Below, piece after piece: positions 34,001-49,000 of a stretch of DNA of 64,000 nucleotides. Under the pieces are notes generated by a model. It was not told the origin of the DNA, searched no databases, and saw only the letters and a program-made list of their open reading frames with translations. Positions within the stretch are counted from its first letter, which is position 1; every line of letters begins with the position of its first letter. The stretch comes from Rhyzopertha dominica. Lineage: Eukaryota > Arthropoda > Insecta > Coleoptera > Bostrichidae. The stretch is from assembly GCA_025024175.1 (NCBI GenBank), contig QCXZ01000001.1:34776942-34840941 (forward strand), written 5' to 3'. Position numbers and translations under genes: made by a program.

Positions 34001-37000
34001 TTTTTACAATTTCAAGCGTTGATTAAGCCGCCAAGAATGTTTTAATGAAATGTAGCACCTGCTAGGCATAAAGTAGTGTTCGTTAGCTACAATAAAACAT
34101 TAGTACAATGAATTTCAGCGAGGTCGGCTTCATCTAAAAGACGAATTTCGATATCGTATCTAACCAAATAGTTTTTTTATAATTAGAATTTTCCACAGAA
34201 TCCAAATATGTAAAAATATATATCCAGTGTTCCATTTAAAAATTGAAAGTTAGGGTCATTTCCTTGAAACAGGAAGTTACAAAAAGTTGTTCTTTAAGTC
34301 ATCAAACGCCAATTTTCTGATATAAAAAATATCCCAAATTTAATTTTCCTAGCTAAAAAATTAATGGCAGTTTAAGGGATGAGCCAGGTTTCTTTTACAC
34401 CCGGTAGAAAAAAAATCAAGTTAACCATGACACAACTTTCCGAAATTCAAATATTAAGGCGCAAAAATTATGAATATAAAAATTTTTCCTTAATTATGTT
34501 TCGTTAGAATTTTTCATGCCTTAACGAATGGCGCTATCCTTTTTACTTTCCCAGATATTCATCATTCTTTAATATGCTACAAACGTCAAATTAAAACGAA
34601 ACTTCAAATAACGCCGAAACGGCAACATGTATGGTTAATAAAGTGCCCTTCAATTTCAACAAGAAATTAGGTTATGCAATTATAAGGTGTCCGGTTTAAA
34701 ATAAGAGTTGCTACGGAGCAGGTTACGTGGGTCATCATGTATAAATGAAAATATTTTAGGTTGTAGCGCTTTAAAAATAAGGTAGTTTGTTGTTGTACTT
34801 TTTTTGATTAGAAAACATTTCTGGAGGTATCTCCAAACTTTATTCAAATTACTTAAAACTAATTGTTCCTGTCTAGACATTAACAAGAATACTCTTTTTG
34901 AATTTTAAAAATGGTAATTCAAATTTATACATTAGGTAACCTTAAAGTGCAGCACTGTACCTATTTGTATAATGCGTATATTCTTACTTATATGCATAAT
35001 AACGTCGTGCATTGTTATGGCAATGCAGTCAAGGACGCGTCGTTAACAACATTCTACAGCATGTCGTACGTGTTAAGTATCTAAATTTGATTATAAATGA
35101 CCGCAGGTTTGTACTACTTCCAACCTATTTAGCATTCATCACAGTTTACAGTTGCAAAGTGTAAGTCAGAAGAAAATAGGCTAAAAACACATTTTGAATA
35201 ATACCTTTGTAGGTTAATCAAACTTGTAAGGAGAATGTTACATAATATTAATACGAGTTGGTGCACATTTTACTAGCAGTACTTGGCAGAAGCAGTACAA
35301 TTAGATTAGATGGCTGATCTACACACTCTGTCTAAGCATTATGGCTAATTCTTTTGATTCTCTATATTTTGGAAATTTTCCAGTATATACTAAACGTTAC
35401 ATTCTTTATCATGTTCATTTATGTTTTCCAAACACTTTACCTCTTAATTACACATAAATTCCTATAACTTATGACAACAATATACCAAGTTGAAATTGAA
35501 ATATTTAACAGGAAAGTTGAAAATGGAAAGATCTGCTTGAAATACTGGTAGGTTGGGCTACTCGATAACCCGTCATATTAACATTATAAAGGCAACATGT
35601 ATGTGTACTATGGCGGTTGACGTTTTCAGGCGAAATATATAGTACCCATGTGGCATATACAGGGTCGCTACAAAGTATAGAATCAGGTTCAGGTTCTCTT
35701 CGAGCGATTTTTCTGAAATTGTGCATGGGCCTGGCATTTTTTTCAACTCCGTGTCAGCTCTCGTTTCCGAGATGTGGGCGCAAATTGCATTTTTTTTAAT
35801 GGGAAGAGGGATCAAAAGGCACATCATTGAAAAGGATATTTTTCCTGATTTCAAAAATGTATCGCACAATTTATTGCTTCTGAGTTGAGAAAAATGTGAT
35901 AACAAACTTGGGTCTTGCAAAAACTTCCGGATAAAAACCACATTCGTTATCGCTAAGTAAGAACAAGAACTCCAGGTATCTACATTTTCATCGTGACTGG
36001 TGATAATTTTCATTCATTTTGTTATTTGCAATCGCAACGTCTCAGTTAACTGAACATGATCGCATCGAAATTTTGATGAGATATAGAAGGCGAAGTTATT
36101 CGGAAGTAGTTGCACTCTACAATGCAATTCGTGAAGATCGTGAACCAATTGCCAGATCAACAGTTATTACAACATTGCAAGGTTTTGACGAAACCGGCGG
36201 TGTTAAAAATCGTCAAAAACCAGGACGTCTAAAGGTTGGCTACGAGTGAGGAAAGTAGCTTGAATGTCCTTTTAGATGTGCAAGAGAATCCCAAGTGTTC
36301 CGTAAAACAGCGTGCTCTCACTCACCATATTAGCAGAAAATCTATCCAGAAAATTTTGAAAAAAGAGAAGTTTCATCCACACAAAATTCATTTATTACAA
36401 AAACTGAGCGAAGATGATTTCGATCGTAGGATAGAATTTTGCGAAACCGCTATGAACATGATAGATGATAGAAACATTTTAAATTGGATTACGTTTTCTG
36501 ATGAAGCGACTTGTTGCCTCATCGGTAATGTGAATAGACTTAATTGCAGATATTGGTAGGACACAAATCCACATTGGATGGAACAAGTCCACACACAACA
36601 CCCTCAGAAAATGGTATGGTGTGGTATTATCGGTGAGCACATTATTGGGCCTTTTTTCATCGATGGAAATTTGAATGCAGTCAAGTATTTACAGCTCTTG
36701 CGCTTACACATTATACCAGAACTTATTCGCCTGTTCCCTAATCGTGAAAATGCTGCGCGTCCTTCTGAACAGATATGTTTTCAGCAAGACGGCGCACCGC
36801 CCGATTTTACAGTCAACGTTCGTGGCTATTTGAATGTGATATTTCCAGACAGACGGATTAGTAGGCGCGGAGCGATAGAATGACCAGCACGTTCCCCTGA
36901 TCTGACGCCCCTTGATTTCTTCCTATGGGAGTATCTAAAAAATCGTGTTTATGCTGATCGGCCACATAATGCAGAAGATTTAAAACAATGAATCAGGGCA

Positions 37001-40000
37001 GAAATTCAGAACTTACCTGCAAATATGCTACAAAGAACATTTGAAAACTATTATTCAAGGATGTATTATTGCAAAGAAGTAAATGGGGAACATTCTGAGC
37101 ATCTTCTGCAATGTAAATCTGAAAAAAAATTCTGCATTTTTCACGGAATCATGTTTTTCTTTTTTACTTTTGGGGTACCCGATTCGCAATAAATTGATCA
37201 AACTAGACGAAAATTATCACCAGACGAGGAAAAATGGCAATACCTGGCCTTTTTGTCCATTTTAGCGATAAAGAAAATTGTTTTCATTCTTTTCGTTATT
37301 TGTCAGGCTCCATTATTGTATTTACACTTATCTCAACTCAGAAGCAATAAATTATACAAGTGTGATACATTTTTGAATTCAGGAAAAATATTCCTTTCTA
37401 TGATGTGCCTTTTGACTCCCCTTCCCATTTAAAAAAAATGCAACTTGCGCCCATATCTCGGAAACGAGAGCTGACACGGAGTTGAAAAATTCCAGAAAAT
37501 GCATTTTAATTACCCACAGGTCCATGCACAATTTCAGAAAAATCGGTCGAACAGAACATGAAATATCCTGCTGGTTCCATACTTTGTAGCGACAATGTAC
37601 ATGAATTGCGGGTTTAATGTCACCTCTGATGTTAACTTCTGAAAGCATTAAGTTAGAAGGTTCGAATAAAATACGGGTGAGATCGTTTAAAAACTATTTA
37701 TTTCTTGTTTTTCAAAATTCATGAAAGCGCAACAGCCGCTACCAACGCTAAAATTTTAAATAGCAAGGACAGTCATGTTACACATTTAGTTTGAAAGCAA
37801 TACTTATTACCAAAATGCATTCTAAAAAAAACTCAAAACCTTTCTGCATGTCGCATGTCCCTCGCCCAATCTTCCAGAAGCTGGAAGATTCTTCGAAAGA
37901 CTCAGAGGGTGAGATCCTAAGATCTCTACTACTAAAGGCGTGACGCCACAGTGGCCATACGAATTCGAAGATTTTAATAGTATGGGGATCATGTTTCACG
38001 TTACACTACATTAGAAAGCCACTTTCTTCATGCACATAACCTACAGTCTTAAAGAGAATTAAAATATCGCGGGACATGGACCGTTTTCTGCATATCTTAC
38101 ATTTATACACTAGTAATCCTTAAAAAGAGCTTCAAAGTGAAAAGTTATTTCCATAAACGCCTATGTGATGGATTTCACTTTAGTTAAATTGCAGTAGTTT
38201 TATCTTTTAACATTAACAANATTGACACGCTTTTTTTGCCCCCGTTTTAGCAACATAATGCATAGCTAGAGACAATCGGCTGAAACTTCGACATGCTAAC
38301 ATGCTTTGCTCTGGCAAAATCAGAACTATCGGTATCCTGCTTTCGATTTCCTGCTTTTGCGGATGTGAAGGTTTTTATACCATTTCCTATGTAATTACTA
38401 GGTGAAATGGCGTTACTACCGTGAGCAGGTACCTCAAAACGTTCTGGATCAATGTCGTCAGCACGTGAGGTATAATATTCGGGACAAGATGTCCATTTTC
38501 TAACTAACTAATTCAGAATTTAACAAAAGTCTGTCAAGAATTCATTGGTACAAGTATATTGAGTAGGTACTCGAAAAAGTTTAAATAAAAAGACAGAGGA
38601 AATAAGAAACTTTGTTTAGATTTTTGAATTATTTTTTATTGCTAGAGAAATCATTTAACATCAAAAAATCACTATACGACGAATAGGGAGGAAAGTGTTC
38701 ACTCATAATATTATGCTGAAACAATTCAACCACAAAATTCTATATATTCTATATTTATATAACCAACAATATATACATAACTTGATATTTTACTGTAAAA
38801 TAAAGGGCATTATAAAAGCAACTGCCATTTATCAATGTTGAAAGAAAGGATAAACTTTTGATCTAACCATAAGGGGCGACAACAGGGTGTTCAGTTAAAG
38901 CTGGATAGCAACTATATCTTAGAATACTAGAATAGCACATTTTTAAACTGGCCTCGCAGATTTTATTTAAATATTTTGAAAAAAAAGAAAACCCACTTTT
39001 ATTTATAAAAAAAACAAGGTTTTGGTCTAAAATTTATGCTCACTGGAATCTTTTACTTCTTTACAAACAATGTCCAAATATTTCTTGTAACTGTCATGAC
39101 AAACATAGCAGAACGGATAGGAGTTTAAACATAAAATCTCAAGCGGAAGTTGACAACTTTTATCTCATTTTGTAGTTATTGTAAATAACAGTAATCCTGC
39201 TTTGATTAGGCGGCTTTTGTATGTATATATGTAATTATGCTATAATACAATGAATGAAGCACTTTACTCATACATGGCTATTTATATGATTATATTGTAA
39301 TGTTCAGAGAATTTTAGTATCTTATACTCAGTGAAAAGCAGATCTATTAACGGAATGAAGAAGGCTACGATTATTTTTTGTCAGTGGCAATCTTATCTAA
39401 AAATTTGATCCTATATTAAACCCCATTCTTAGTACTCTTACTATCACATTTGCTTGTCGTACCTACTCAGACTAGTTGCACAGAAATGAGAATCCGTCAT
39501 TATCATTAAGTCACTTATCTGTTCTTCGGCTCACACAGGGCCGAAGAATTATTGTTATTACCTACTGCTAACGCCAATACTAATTGGATTTTGAATTCGA
39601 AACATGAAATACTAAAAGATTACACTGACTGAAAAAAAAATTTTTGTTGTAACATAAAGCTGAATAGCAAATAAAAAAATTAAATGAACCTGAAATGGCA
39701 AAAAATTGTTACACGTAATCACGTCTAGTACAATTTAAAATTTACTGAACAAGTGATTCCACCAGTTAACCCTGTATGTGTATCGACTATATATAATATA
39801 ATTTATATTAAGCNGACATTTAAAAGTAAACATCAAAAATATTTATTTNAAATACACTAATTCTATTTTTAGCGCATTTCCATTTCATTTATGAAGAAAG
39901 GCCGCAATTTTTTTCACTTTAAACAGTACAAATTTGTTGCAAACTAAGTATTGGTTNTTGTTTTAGTAAATTAAACATTTAAATTTGTTACACCTCTTCT

Positions 40001-43000
40001 GGTTTATGTTTGGAGCTTTGCCCCCCCCCCCCAATTTAATTTCTGGCTACGCCACTGGATCAACATGACAAAATTTTCAAATATTTTGAAAATGTATAAA
40101 ATACCGGGCTGGTTGATCTTGGCCTAACGATGAACAACATGTACTCTTTTTGCTCTCCATAAGAAAATGTTCTGGACTTAAAAATGAAATATGATCAGTT
40201 TTAAAGACATAGGGTCGGTTCCTATTCTCTTTGTTAAAGTAGATATTAGCTAAAATCAACCCAGTAATCATGACAACACCTTAAATTGGGGTATGTGATT
40301 GGTCTAGATTTTAAAAACAGAGTTGATTTTAGCTTAAAATAGAAAAGAGAAACCGGCCCATAGTTGATATCCAGACCCAACTGATCTCTCTGAATACATT
40401 ATGCTATCACTTCTCACAGACTGCTCCCAGATTTTCTCATCGTACCATGGTAAGTGTAAAATCTAGCGGGAGCGTCCTTAAATAATACTGATTCTTATTT
40501 GAAATTGTCAGGGACGGGCGCGTCCAAGGATTACATCATTAATGCAAAAACCACAACAAACACAATGGCAAATTATCATGCTATACGTAACACACCCTAA
40601 GGCTAATAAACATGCCTGAATAAATTACGAGAGCAATTGTAAATATGTGTGGCAATTAATCCTGCCGTGTTTTAATACAGAAATCGAAGATGTGCGCATT
40701 TATGTTTGTCAGTTTATAATGTATCAAGGACTAGCACAACAGAACCTAGCGCCTATATGCTTCATTTTCCGTCAATAAGTAGATACTGAGAACTCGGTTC
40801 CTAAGCATCAGATTGGCCTCAAGTTTTCGCTAGATGGTAGCTTATGGATTGTAGGCGCGCCCAAACAATTTTTTTTTTTAAATAAGATCACTAAGGTGAC
40901 AAAATACAAATACAAAATTTGATATACTGCTACATAGTTGTCGTTAATTGTGATTTTTCATGCAGAGCTGGACGGTAGTCAAGTAAAAGTACTTAATTTC
41001 TGTATTTGGAGTACATTTGGGGTACTTGTACTTAATAAAGTTCTTTTAGAGATTATGTACTTGTACTGCGCTTGGTCAACATACAGTACTTAGTACTAGA
41101 GCAGTGTTTAAGTACTAAGTACATACATACATTAACCAGTTGTATTTAGTATAATTTAACGCGTTGCTGTTGCGGTTTCTACTCAGTATTTTTTTAAATC
41201 CTTTAAAATGCTGATGTGATACCTGTTCGGTTACCTACATTTTGCCTTCTACCATAGCATGTTATTTTGCGATAGTTAACCAACTAAAGTTTTTTCAATA
41301 AAACGTTATATATTTTACTAATGACAAAGACACTTAATAAGTGATAATTATTAGGAATCATCATTATTTGTATATTTACATTCCGCATTGTCCCTCTTTT
41401 TGCACTGTATCTGTTGCAATTTTTTTTGTATTACGTAAAATCGTGTTTTAATACGCTCACGTTGTGCGAGTATTCACACTTATGTTTCAGCAGCTTTCTT
41501 TCCTGTAATTAGACAATTTATTTGTCTGCTGGAAAATAACTGAATAATTAAATTAATTAAATTAAATAAGAAAAAAAATCAATAAAAATTGTTTGTTTAG
41601 CGCACATATTCTTTTACTTTATTTAAACAAGGGTCTATGTTATTATTTTGCCAAAAAAAAACGAGATATCAGATATAGCGTAAACAAATGAAGGCAGTAC
41701 CCTTCTGTTTTCACCACTAAAATTTATAATAAAATAATTGATTAATTACTGCGAAAACCATTTCGAGCCACCCTGTACATCGTAAGCATAATCCCTCGTA
41801 TATCGAAAAAAAGTACTATATTAACCTTTTTAACATTTTAACTTTGGATACATTGTAATTGCGTAATCCCTGTCAACGCAGTTTTTTTGACAAAAAAATT
41901 TAGGCAACATTTATATATAATTCTTAAAGTGAACTTCCACTTTATTTTTTACAATTGTAAAGCGCTTTCGGCTACATGTTAGCCATCGTCAGTACAAAAA
42001 TTATTTTTGAAAGGAAACTAACAGTTTGACAAAGTCAAAAATCAGAAACAAGCAAACTTGACTACAAACTGAAAAGCAACCCACATGCCACGAAACATTA
42101 ATTTAAATCAAACAAAGAATTTAGAATAGGACAATTGAAACTACAAAAATCATTTAGAATAGTAAAATTTTGTTCGTTAATAATTTTATAAATCTCTAAA
42201 ATTTCCAAATAATTTAATTTAGATGATTTACTACACAAATGTTATGAATTTAGATTGTCTAGCGTGGGAGTGTGTTTATTTACTAAAATAATTTTTGTAC
42301 TGACGATGGCTAACATGTAGCCGAAAGCGTTTTACAATTGTAAAAAAATAAAGTGGAAGTTCACTTTAAGAATTATTTTCTTTAGAAGAATTAATTAATA
42401 ACTCCACTTGATGGATCAGTTTTCAATTTTTAACATTTATATATGGTTAGTGCAGTGAAATAACGAAGTGAACATTTGCGGTATGAAGGGAAGTAGGATA
42501 TAATAAAAAAATATTTCTATAAAAATCCCTGGTGAGTGTATCTAATAGCCGTAAGTTTGACGAACACACATCTATCTTAAATAAGTGGTAGAAACAGGAA
42601 CTTGAATCATTCAAAGTAATTTTATTTCATTGGGCTATTTTTTTCTCAGGCCTTTTCCCAATCGTACTAACCTGCATCGTAGATCGTAAAGCCACGACTA
42701 GATGACCCTTTACCAATTTCAACCAAATGATCGGACAATCGGCAATGTAGATCTCTGTATTTACAGCCCTACGACATAAAGCTACCACTAGATGACATTA
42801 CCGATATTCACAAAATGACTGCAAAGCACCCAAAGGGCGGCGTAAAATTTAAGACGTGTCCAAGCCAATATGCTGCATATATATCGAAGTAAGTTAGATA
42901 CAAAATATTTATTAATGTTTTATAACAAATGAGCTACATCCGAAACATGCTGGGATGATACGCCCATTATAGGGTGTGAAATGTAAGCTGTGAATTAAAA

Positions 43001-46000
43001 AAAAAGTTTGAAATATGAATAACGCCAGTTCATCCTAGTATAGTAAAAGTTACTGTTATTAAGGTAAAAAGTTAGCACGTACTAAGTAATAACTGAGTAA
43101 TGTTTTCACGAAAATGTTGAAGCTAAACTGGAACAGGAGTTGCCAACGGCCACGAGCAATTTTGGCCAACTTGTTTGATACGGTACAATGCGTTTTATAA
43201 CAAGTGAAGGGCGGCCCTTGAGGGTCACCACTAACGGACCGTGTTTCCTAGCTCAGCGTTATAAGGAAGTGTCCAACCCTCTAAACCAGTTCAAGTGTAA
43301 AACACACACATGAATTTTAAATGAAATACACACGTCATGGCGGAACGGAAATAACGCCTATTCCACAAAAGATGATCAATTACAAATTAGATTCACAGCA
43401 TGAATTTGCGATGATCTGCTCTGTACAGTGTCCATCACCGGATAACAGTCGACGCAATATCATTGCACAAACATCGCGTTGGAATTCTTGGAATTTGTGA
43501 TAATAACAAAAGCAAAATACGCGTACACTTAACGAGAGCATTCGTGATTGCATAATTACGTTGTAGATTTTTAAGGACGTTCTACTTATTGCTACTTGTG
43601 AAACGGTATTACTGAGCAACTATCACAACACTATGAAGTTTTCAATTTGAATTTCTCGGGTCCATTCGGCAAATCATTTCAAATGTGTTGGTGATTTAAT
43701 TTATGTGATTTTTTGATTAAACTGTGTAAATTATTTAAAAGACGGATGCAAGCCTGTACAGCGAAATGAATTTTTTCTTTTTTTTTTTGTAAATACCGAT
43801 ACTAATACCATATAAACTGTCATACTTCCTGCTATAAAATTACTAAACGTCACTGTAGTATAAGTTGTATGTTGTCATGATAGATAAATTATGCTTAAAA
43901 TTATTTATTTTTAAAGCGCAAAGTGCATATTGACCAATTTTTGAATTTCACCTTACCTCTTCATAAGCTGTTGAAGAAGGCGATGCATTATAAGGAATCT
44001 TATTTTTTCTTTATTAAAGTTTAGATTTTAATTACAAAGTCCATTTTAGTTTAAAACAGAGAAGAGAAGCAGGCCCTCAGATCACTTATAACCAGCTTAA
44101 AACAACATTTCAGAAAATATTATGGATTAGAATAGCACCTAAGCACTGTTGGGAGCGTGATTTCATAGTACTGTAAGCATTATGTTAAATACGAGTAGTA
44201 TTTATGTCAAGGCCAGCCTATTAGATTTCGCTCAAGAATTGGGTGATATGCACTGACAACGGATACATGTTAATATTTGACATCTACCCTTGCAATTCAG
44301 CATATGCTGGCTTCTCTAGCCCAGTAGACAGTGTATCTGCCTCTGGTGCAGGAGAATAATGTATTCGAAGTTGATAATAATAATAAAGATCGATACTTGC
44401 TGAAGTACACAAATTAATCAGAAGGCGATGGGATAAAGTTGCCCTATTCGGCATATAAAAACAACATGATTCTGGCTTGGTACGTCAAGTGGTATGTCTC
44501 TTATTGATTTTGCAAAAATACCTTCTGGTGCAGGATATGAGGAAAAAATAAACTGGAGGATTAAACCTCCGAGATAACAAACTTGTTTGTGTAGTAAAAA
44601 AATTTTTAGAAACCAAAACCACCTTAGATATTCAAGAGAGAAAAAATCGAAAATAACTCCTGCCTTAGACAAAAGTTATAAATAATTACATTAAAGGTCG
44701 TGATAAAAGTATGGGAGGCGCAGATAAACTGGACCGGATGGAGTTAACTGGCAAATTACAGACCACGAATTTGACAACGCAAGTGGTGATGTCCTATTTT
44801 TGCAAGTCTATTTAATATATCTATTTTAAACGCCTGGTTACTAATGAAAAAAATTTGCCTAAAGATTCAGTTCACAAAAGTACGAGTATATTTTATTTCA
44901 GAAAGGTAAAATAAATATAATATCTATACACCAGGTGAGATATGATGAACGAAATCATAGTGTTGATTATTATATTATAAAGTATTTTTAAAGTTTATTA
45001 TTCATTATAACAATTTCTAAAAGTCTGTATTTTTTACAATACCTTTCTTTGTACACTTATGCTTTTTAGTCAGTTTTTAGTTACGAGTAGTTATAAAATT
45101 GTTTCTATAATGTCTTATAAACCTCGTGCATTAATGTGTTAAGAGTATGTGGATATCCGTTGGTTATATTTTTCTTGCTACAACTCGTTTGGTGATATTT
45201 TATGTTATACAGACCTGCAGATCAGTACAATTTTAATCAAGAAGCGATACACGTTAGAGCAATGTTTACATTGTTAAAACTCATTCAGAGATCAAACCTA
45301 CCGCAGAATTATTCAGTGTACAAAATTGTCCAGTAAAGAGAACTATTCACAATATAGATGAATTTTTACATAAGTCTTGGTCGTTCACGCTCACAACATT
45401 CAAGTAACTAACAGAATAGAAAGTAAGAGAGAAATTAAAGCCGGTCGATCATAATTGTCGCATGAGAAGCAATGAAAATACTATGGAAACCTATAAAAGA
45501 CTGATACATTTCAAATGCATCACTGTTTGATAAGGTTTTTGAACTGGCAGAACTATTGCACCTTACTTTTTTTAATAAAGCCGTTCAACCTATTATGATA
45601 AACGATAAACATTACCCCACGATGACAAAAACGACTTTTTGCGACCTGAACAAATGAACATAACCCTTGACGATATTATCGTTTTAAGACGATACGGTGC
45701 GATATGTCATACAACATAAGAAACGATAAATTTAAGGCGTACACTGTTGAAGGAAAGACTGCGTTTCGATGATTTTTTTATGGGGTTAAAACGTTAAAAG
45801 TACAGCATATCCATATAGTATATTTAAAAGATGAGACTCTAAGCATAATTCATGTGATAACCCAAACATATGTTCCGTAGTCATTAAAAATTTAAGTAAA
45901 CGCGTTGTGTCCAACAAGATCGCGGTGACCTTTTATGAGACATTGTGTTTCGCGTATAATTGTAATAGAGCATATAATTTACTGCAATAAAGAAATTAAC

Positions 46001-49000
46001 TTCTACATATCTAGCTTTAACTTCAATAAAGAACAACATCAGGAAATACTTTTTTCTTGGAGATGCAACTATGCAATGTAAACAGCATCAATCACTGCAT
46101 CATAATGTATTAATACATTAGTCCCTTAAAATGTGTTTTTTTTTAAGTGTGAATAGAAGAAAATAGTCAATCGTGCTAATTAGATGGGCAATTAATCTAT
46201 GATATTATACTCAACTCATTAATTTTATTAATTGCATCTATGAGAAATGCGGTACTTTAAAGAAAATATTTCATAAATTCTTCCAAAGCATGTCTATAAT
46301 TTTACTCGATATTCTGTTAGCATTTATCAATAACTTTCATGTTACCGCTTCCTTGATATTAGTAACTATAAGATTAAACCACATTTGATTAAGAAAAATC
46401 AATATATAGTATTCCCACCATTTCTTCCTTTCCTTTAGTTCCTGGATTGTAATATACAATAATGTAGCAATTTTGTTCACTTCTACAGGAAGATATTGAC
46501 GAAACATTGCTTGAAACCTACATATATTGACCTGCATAGAGACAATTCAGAATACTGATTATATATTGTCAAATTCGTTTCCAAAACATTTCTGGAGTTT
46601 AAAGGTTTTGTTTCAAATCCAGTCCTTGGGTTTATTATATCAGATAATAAGCAATAGTGGTATTTTTGGCGTTATGCCGAAATTAGTTTTTTAATACAAT
46701 TTAAATGCCAGAAAAAGCATAAACACTTTTAGACACCGATACTCATTTTGTAAAAGAATACGTAGATGCGCAGTGCTTCAACTCTTCTACCTGTATACCA
46801 TGGGTATGGGTAATTAAAATGCATTTTCTGGAATTTTTTCAACTCCGTGTCAGCTCTCGTTTCCGAGATATGGGAACAAGTTCCATTTGTTAAATGGGAA
46901 GGGGGATCAAAAGGAACATCATTGAAAAGGATATTTTTTCCTCATTTCAGAAAAGTATCACACTTGTACAATTTGTTGCTTCTGGGTTGAAAAAGGTGTA
47001 AATACAGTAACTGAGCCGGAGAAAGAACGAAAAGAATGAACGCAATTTTCTTTATCGCTAAAATGGACAAAAGTCAGGTATTACCATTCTCCCTTAAGTG
47101 GTGATAATTTTCGTGCAGTTTCAACAATTTATTGTTAATCGGGTGCCCAATAAGTAAAAAAGAGAAACATGATTCCGTGAAAAATGCTGTCGTCAGGTCA
47201 GGTCAGGCGTCAGAACAGGAGAACGTGCTGGTCACTCTATCGCTCCGCGCCTTCCAATCCATCTGTCTGGAAATATCCACGAACGTTGACTGCAAAATGG
47301 GGCGGTGCATCATCTTGCTGAAAGCATATCTGTTCAGAAGGACGCGCAGCATTTTCACGATTAGGGAACAGTTCAGCGAATAAGTTCTAGTATAATGTGT
47401 TCGTGCAACAGCTGTAAAAGCTTGACCACATTCAAATTTCCATAGATGAAAAAGGCCCAATAATGTGCTCACCGATTTTCTGGGGGTGTTGTGTATGGAC
47501 TTGTTCCATCCAATGTGGATTTGTGTCTGACCAATATCTGCAATTATGTCTATTCACATTACCATTGAGGCAAAAATTCGCTTCATCAGAAAACAATTCA
47601 ATTTAAAATAAATGTTTCTATCTTCATCTATCATGTTCACAGCAGTTTTGCAATATTGTATCCTACTAAGCGAAGTTCTAGTAATAAATAAATTTTGTAT
47701 GGATGAAACTTCTCTTTTTTCTAAATTTTCTGAACAGATCTTCTGCTAATATGGTGAGTGAGAGCATGCTGTCGTACAGAACACTTGGGATTCTCTTGCC
47801 CATCTAAATTCAAGCTACTTTCCTCACTCGTAGCAACCTTTGGACGTCCTGGTTTTTGACGATTTTTAACACCGCCGGTTTCGTCAAAACGTTGCAATGT
47901 TTTAATAACTGTTGATCTGGCAATTGGTTCACGATCTACATGAATTGCATTGTATTGCATTGTATTACTTCCGAATAACTTTGCCTCCTATCTTCACAAC
48001 CAATCATCAACAAAATTTCGATGCGATCATGTTCAGTTAACTGAGGCATTGCGATTGCAAATAACAAAGTCAATGAAAATTATCATCAGTCAAGAGGACA
48101 ATAGAGACATCTGGAGTTTTTGTTCTTACTTTGCGATAACGAATATGGTTTTTATCTCAAGTTTTTTGCAGGACCCAAGTTTGTAATCATACTTGTTTCA
48201 ACTCAGAAGCAATAATAAATTGTAAAAGTGTGATACATTTATGAAATCAGGAAAAATATCCTTTTCAATGATGTGCCTTTTGACCCCCCTTCCCATTTAA
48301 AAAAATGCAACTTGCGCCCATACCTCGGAAACGAGAGTTGAAAAAATTGCAGAAAATGTATTTTAATTACCCATAGGCCCACGTACAATTTTAGAAAAAT
48401 CGGTTAAACAGAACCTGAAATATGCTGCTGGTTCCATACTTTGTAGCGACCCTATATACTTGTCAACTAAAAACACACGTCACGTTTTGGAATGCATATG
48501 TTGGAGGTATTACATGTGATTATTAATCCCAAACAAAGTAAGTAATTAATGATGTAAACACGTTCTGTCTAACAAGGTATGAATGCAAATATGATATTCT
48601 TATAGAGGCTTGATTTACAGTACTTTTTAAAGGTACATAAGTTTAAATCTAAAATTCAAATTTATAAATATATGATAAGAAGACATGTATCTGAAATGAG
48701 CATTTTTAAAGCATGCAACCTCTAGTTATTCATTCAATGACCCTAAGAAGCCTTATATCGTTCACGTCATATTTTCCCAAGAATATCCTATATTTCCCGA
48801 GATGGAAAAAACAGATGAACCATTCTAATTCGCTCGTCATTCCCGACCTAGTTTCGGTCAATCAAAAATAAAGATCAAGGTGACCTACCTCATTCGGTTC
48901 GGATAATTCGAACAAGTCCAAACGATTAGCGTTCCATTGATTGATGACATTTCGTAGAGCTTCCCTTTCGAGGGCTCTACGGTCACCTGCACTTCCGTGC

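Larger units (their letters stand above)
41915..42385 (-). mobile_element. Penelope-like fragment bounded by inverted end copies
   Basis: The left (about 41920-42012) and right (about 42284-42378) ends are reverse complements: gtgaacttccactttatttt, acaattgtaaagcgctttcg and gctacatgttagccatcgtc on the left and their complements on the right. The roughly 270-bp interior, read on the minus strand, holds the last part of a Penelope-type reading frame. So the minus-strand order is inverted end, truncated ORF tail, normal 3' end. Confidence 0.7.
33423..48888 (-). other. canoe intron of 15.5 kb, filled with transposons
   Basis: This intron lies between the canoe N-terminal exon and the RA1 exon. 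It has gtaggt at the donor and ctttcag at the acceptor. It contains two rosa-type mariner copies in opposite orientation, a palindromic MITE, a Penelope-like fragment and a possible tRNA-derived SINE, all listed separately. The stretches 33423-35659, 37598-40020, 42386-44300, 44380-46800 and 48455-48888 hold no reading frame or RNA gene that I recognise. Confidence 0.85.

Noticed and set aside
44309..44375. Possible functional tRNA gene
   Set aside because: Box-like sequences are present but the acceptor stem and cloverleaf pairing are not; kept only as a possible SINE.
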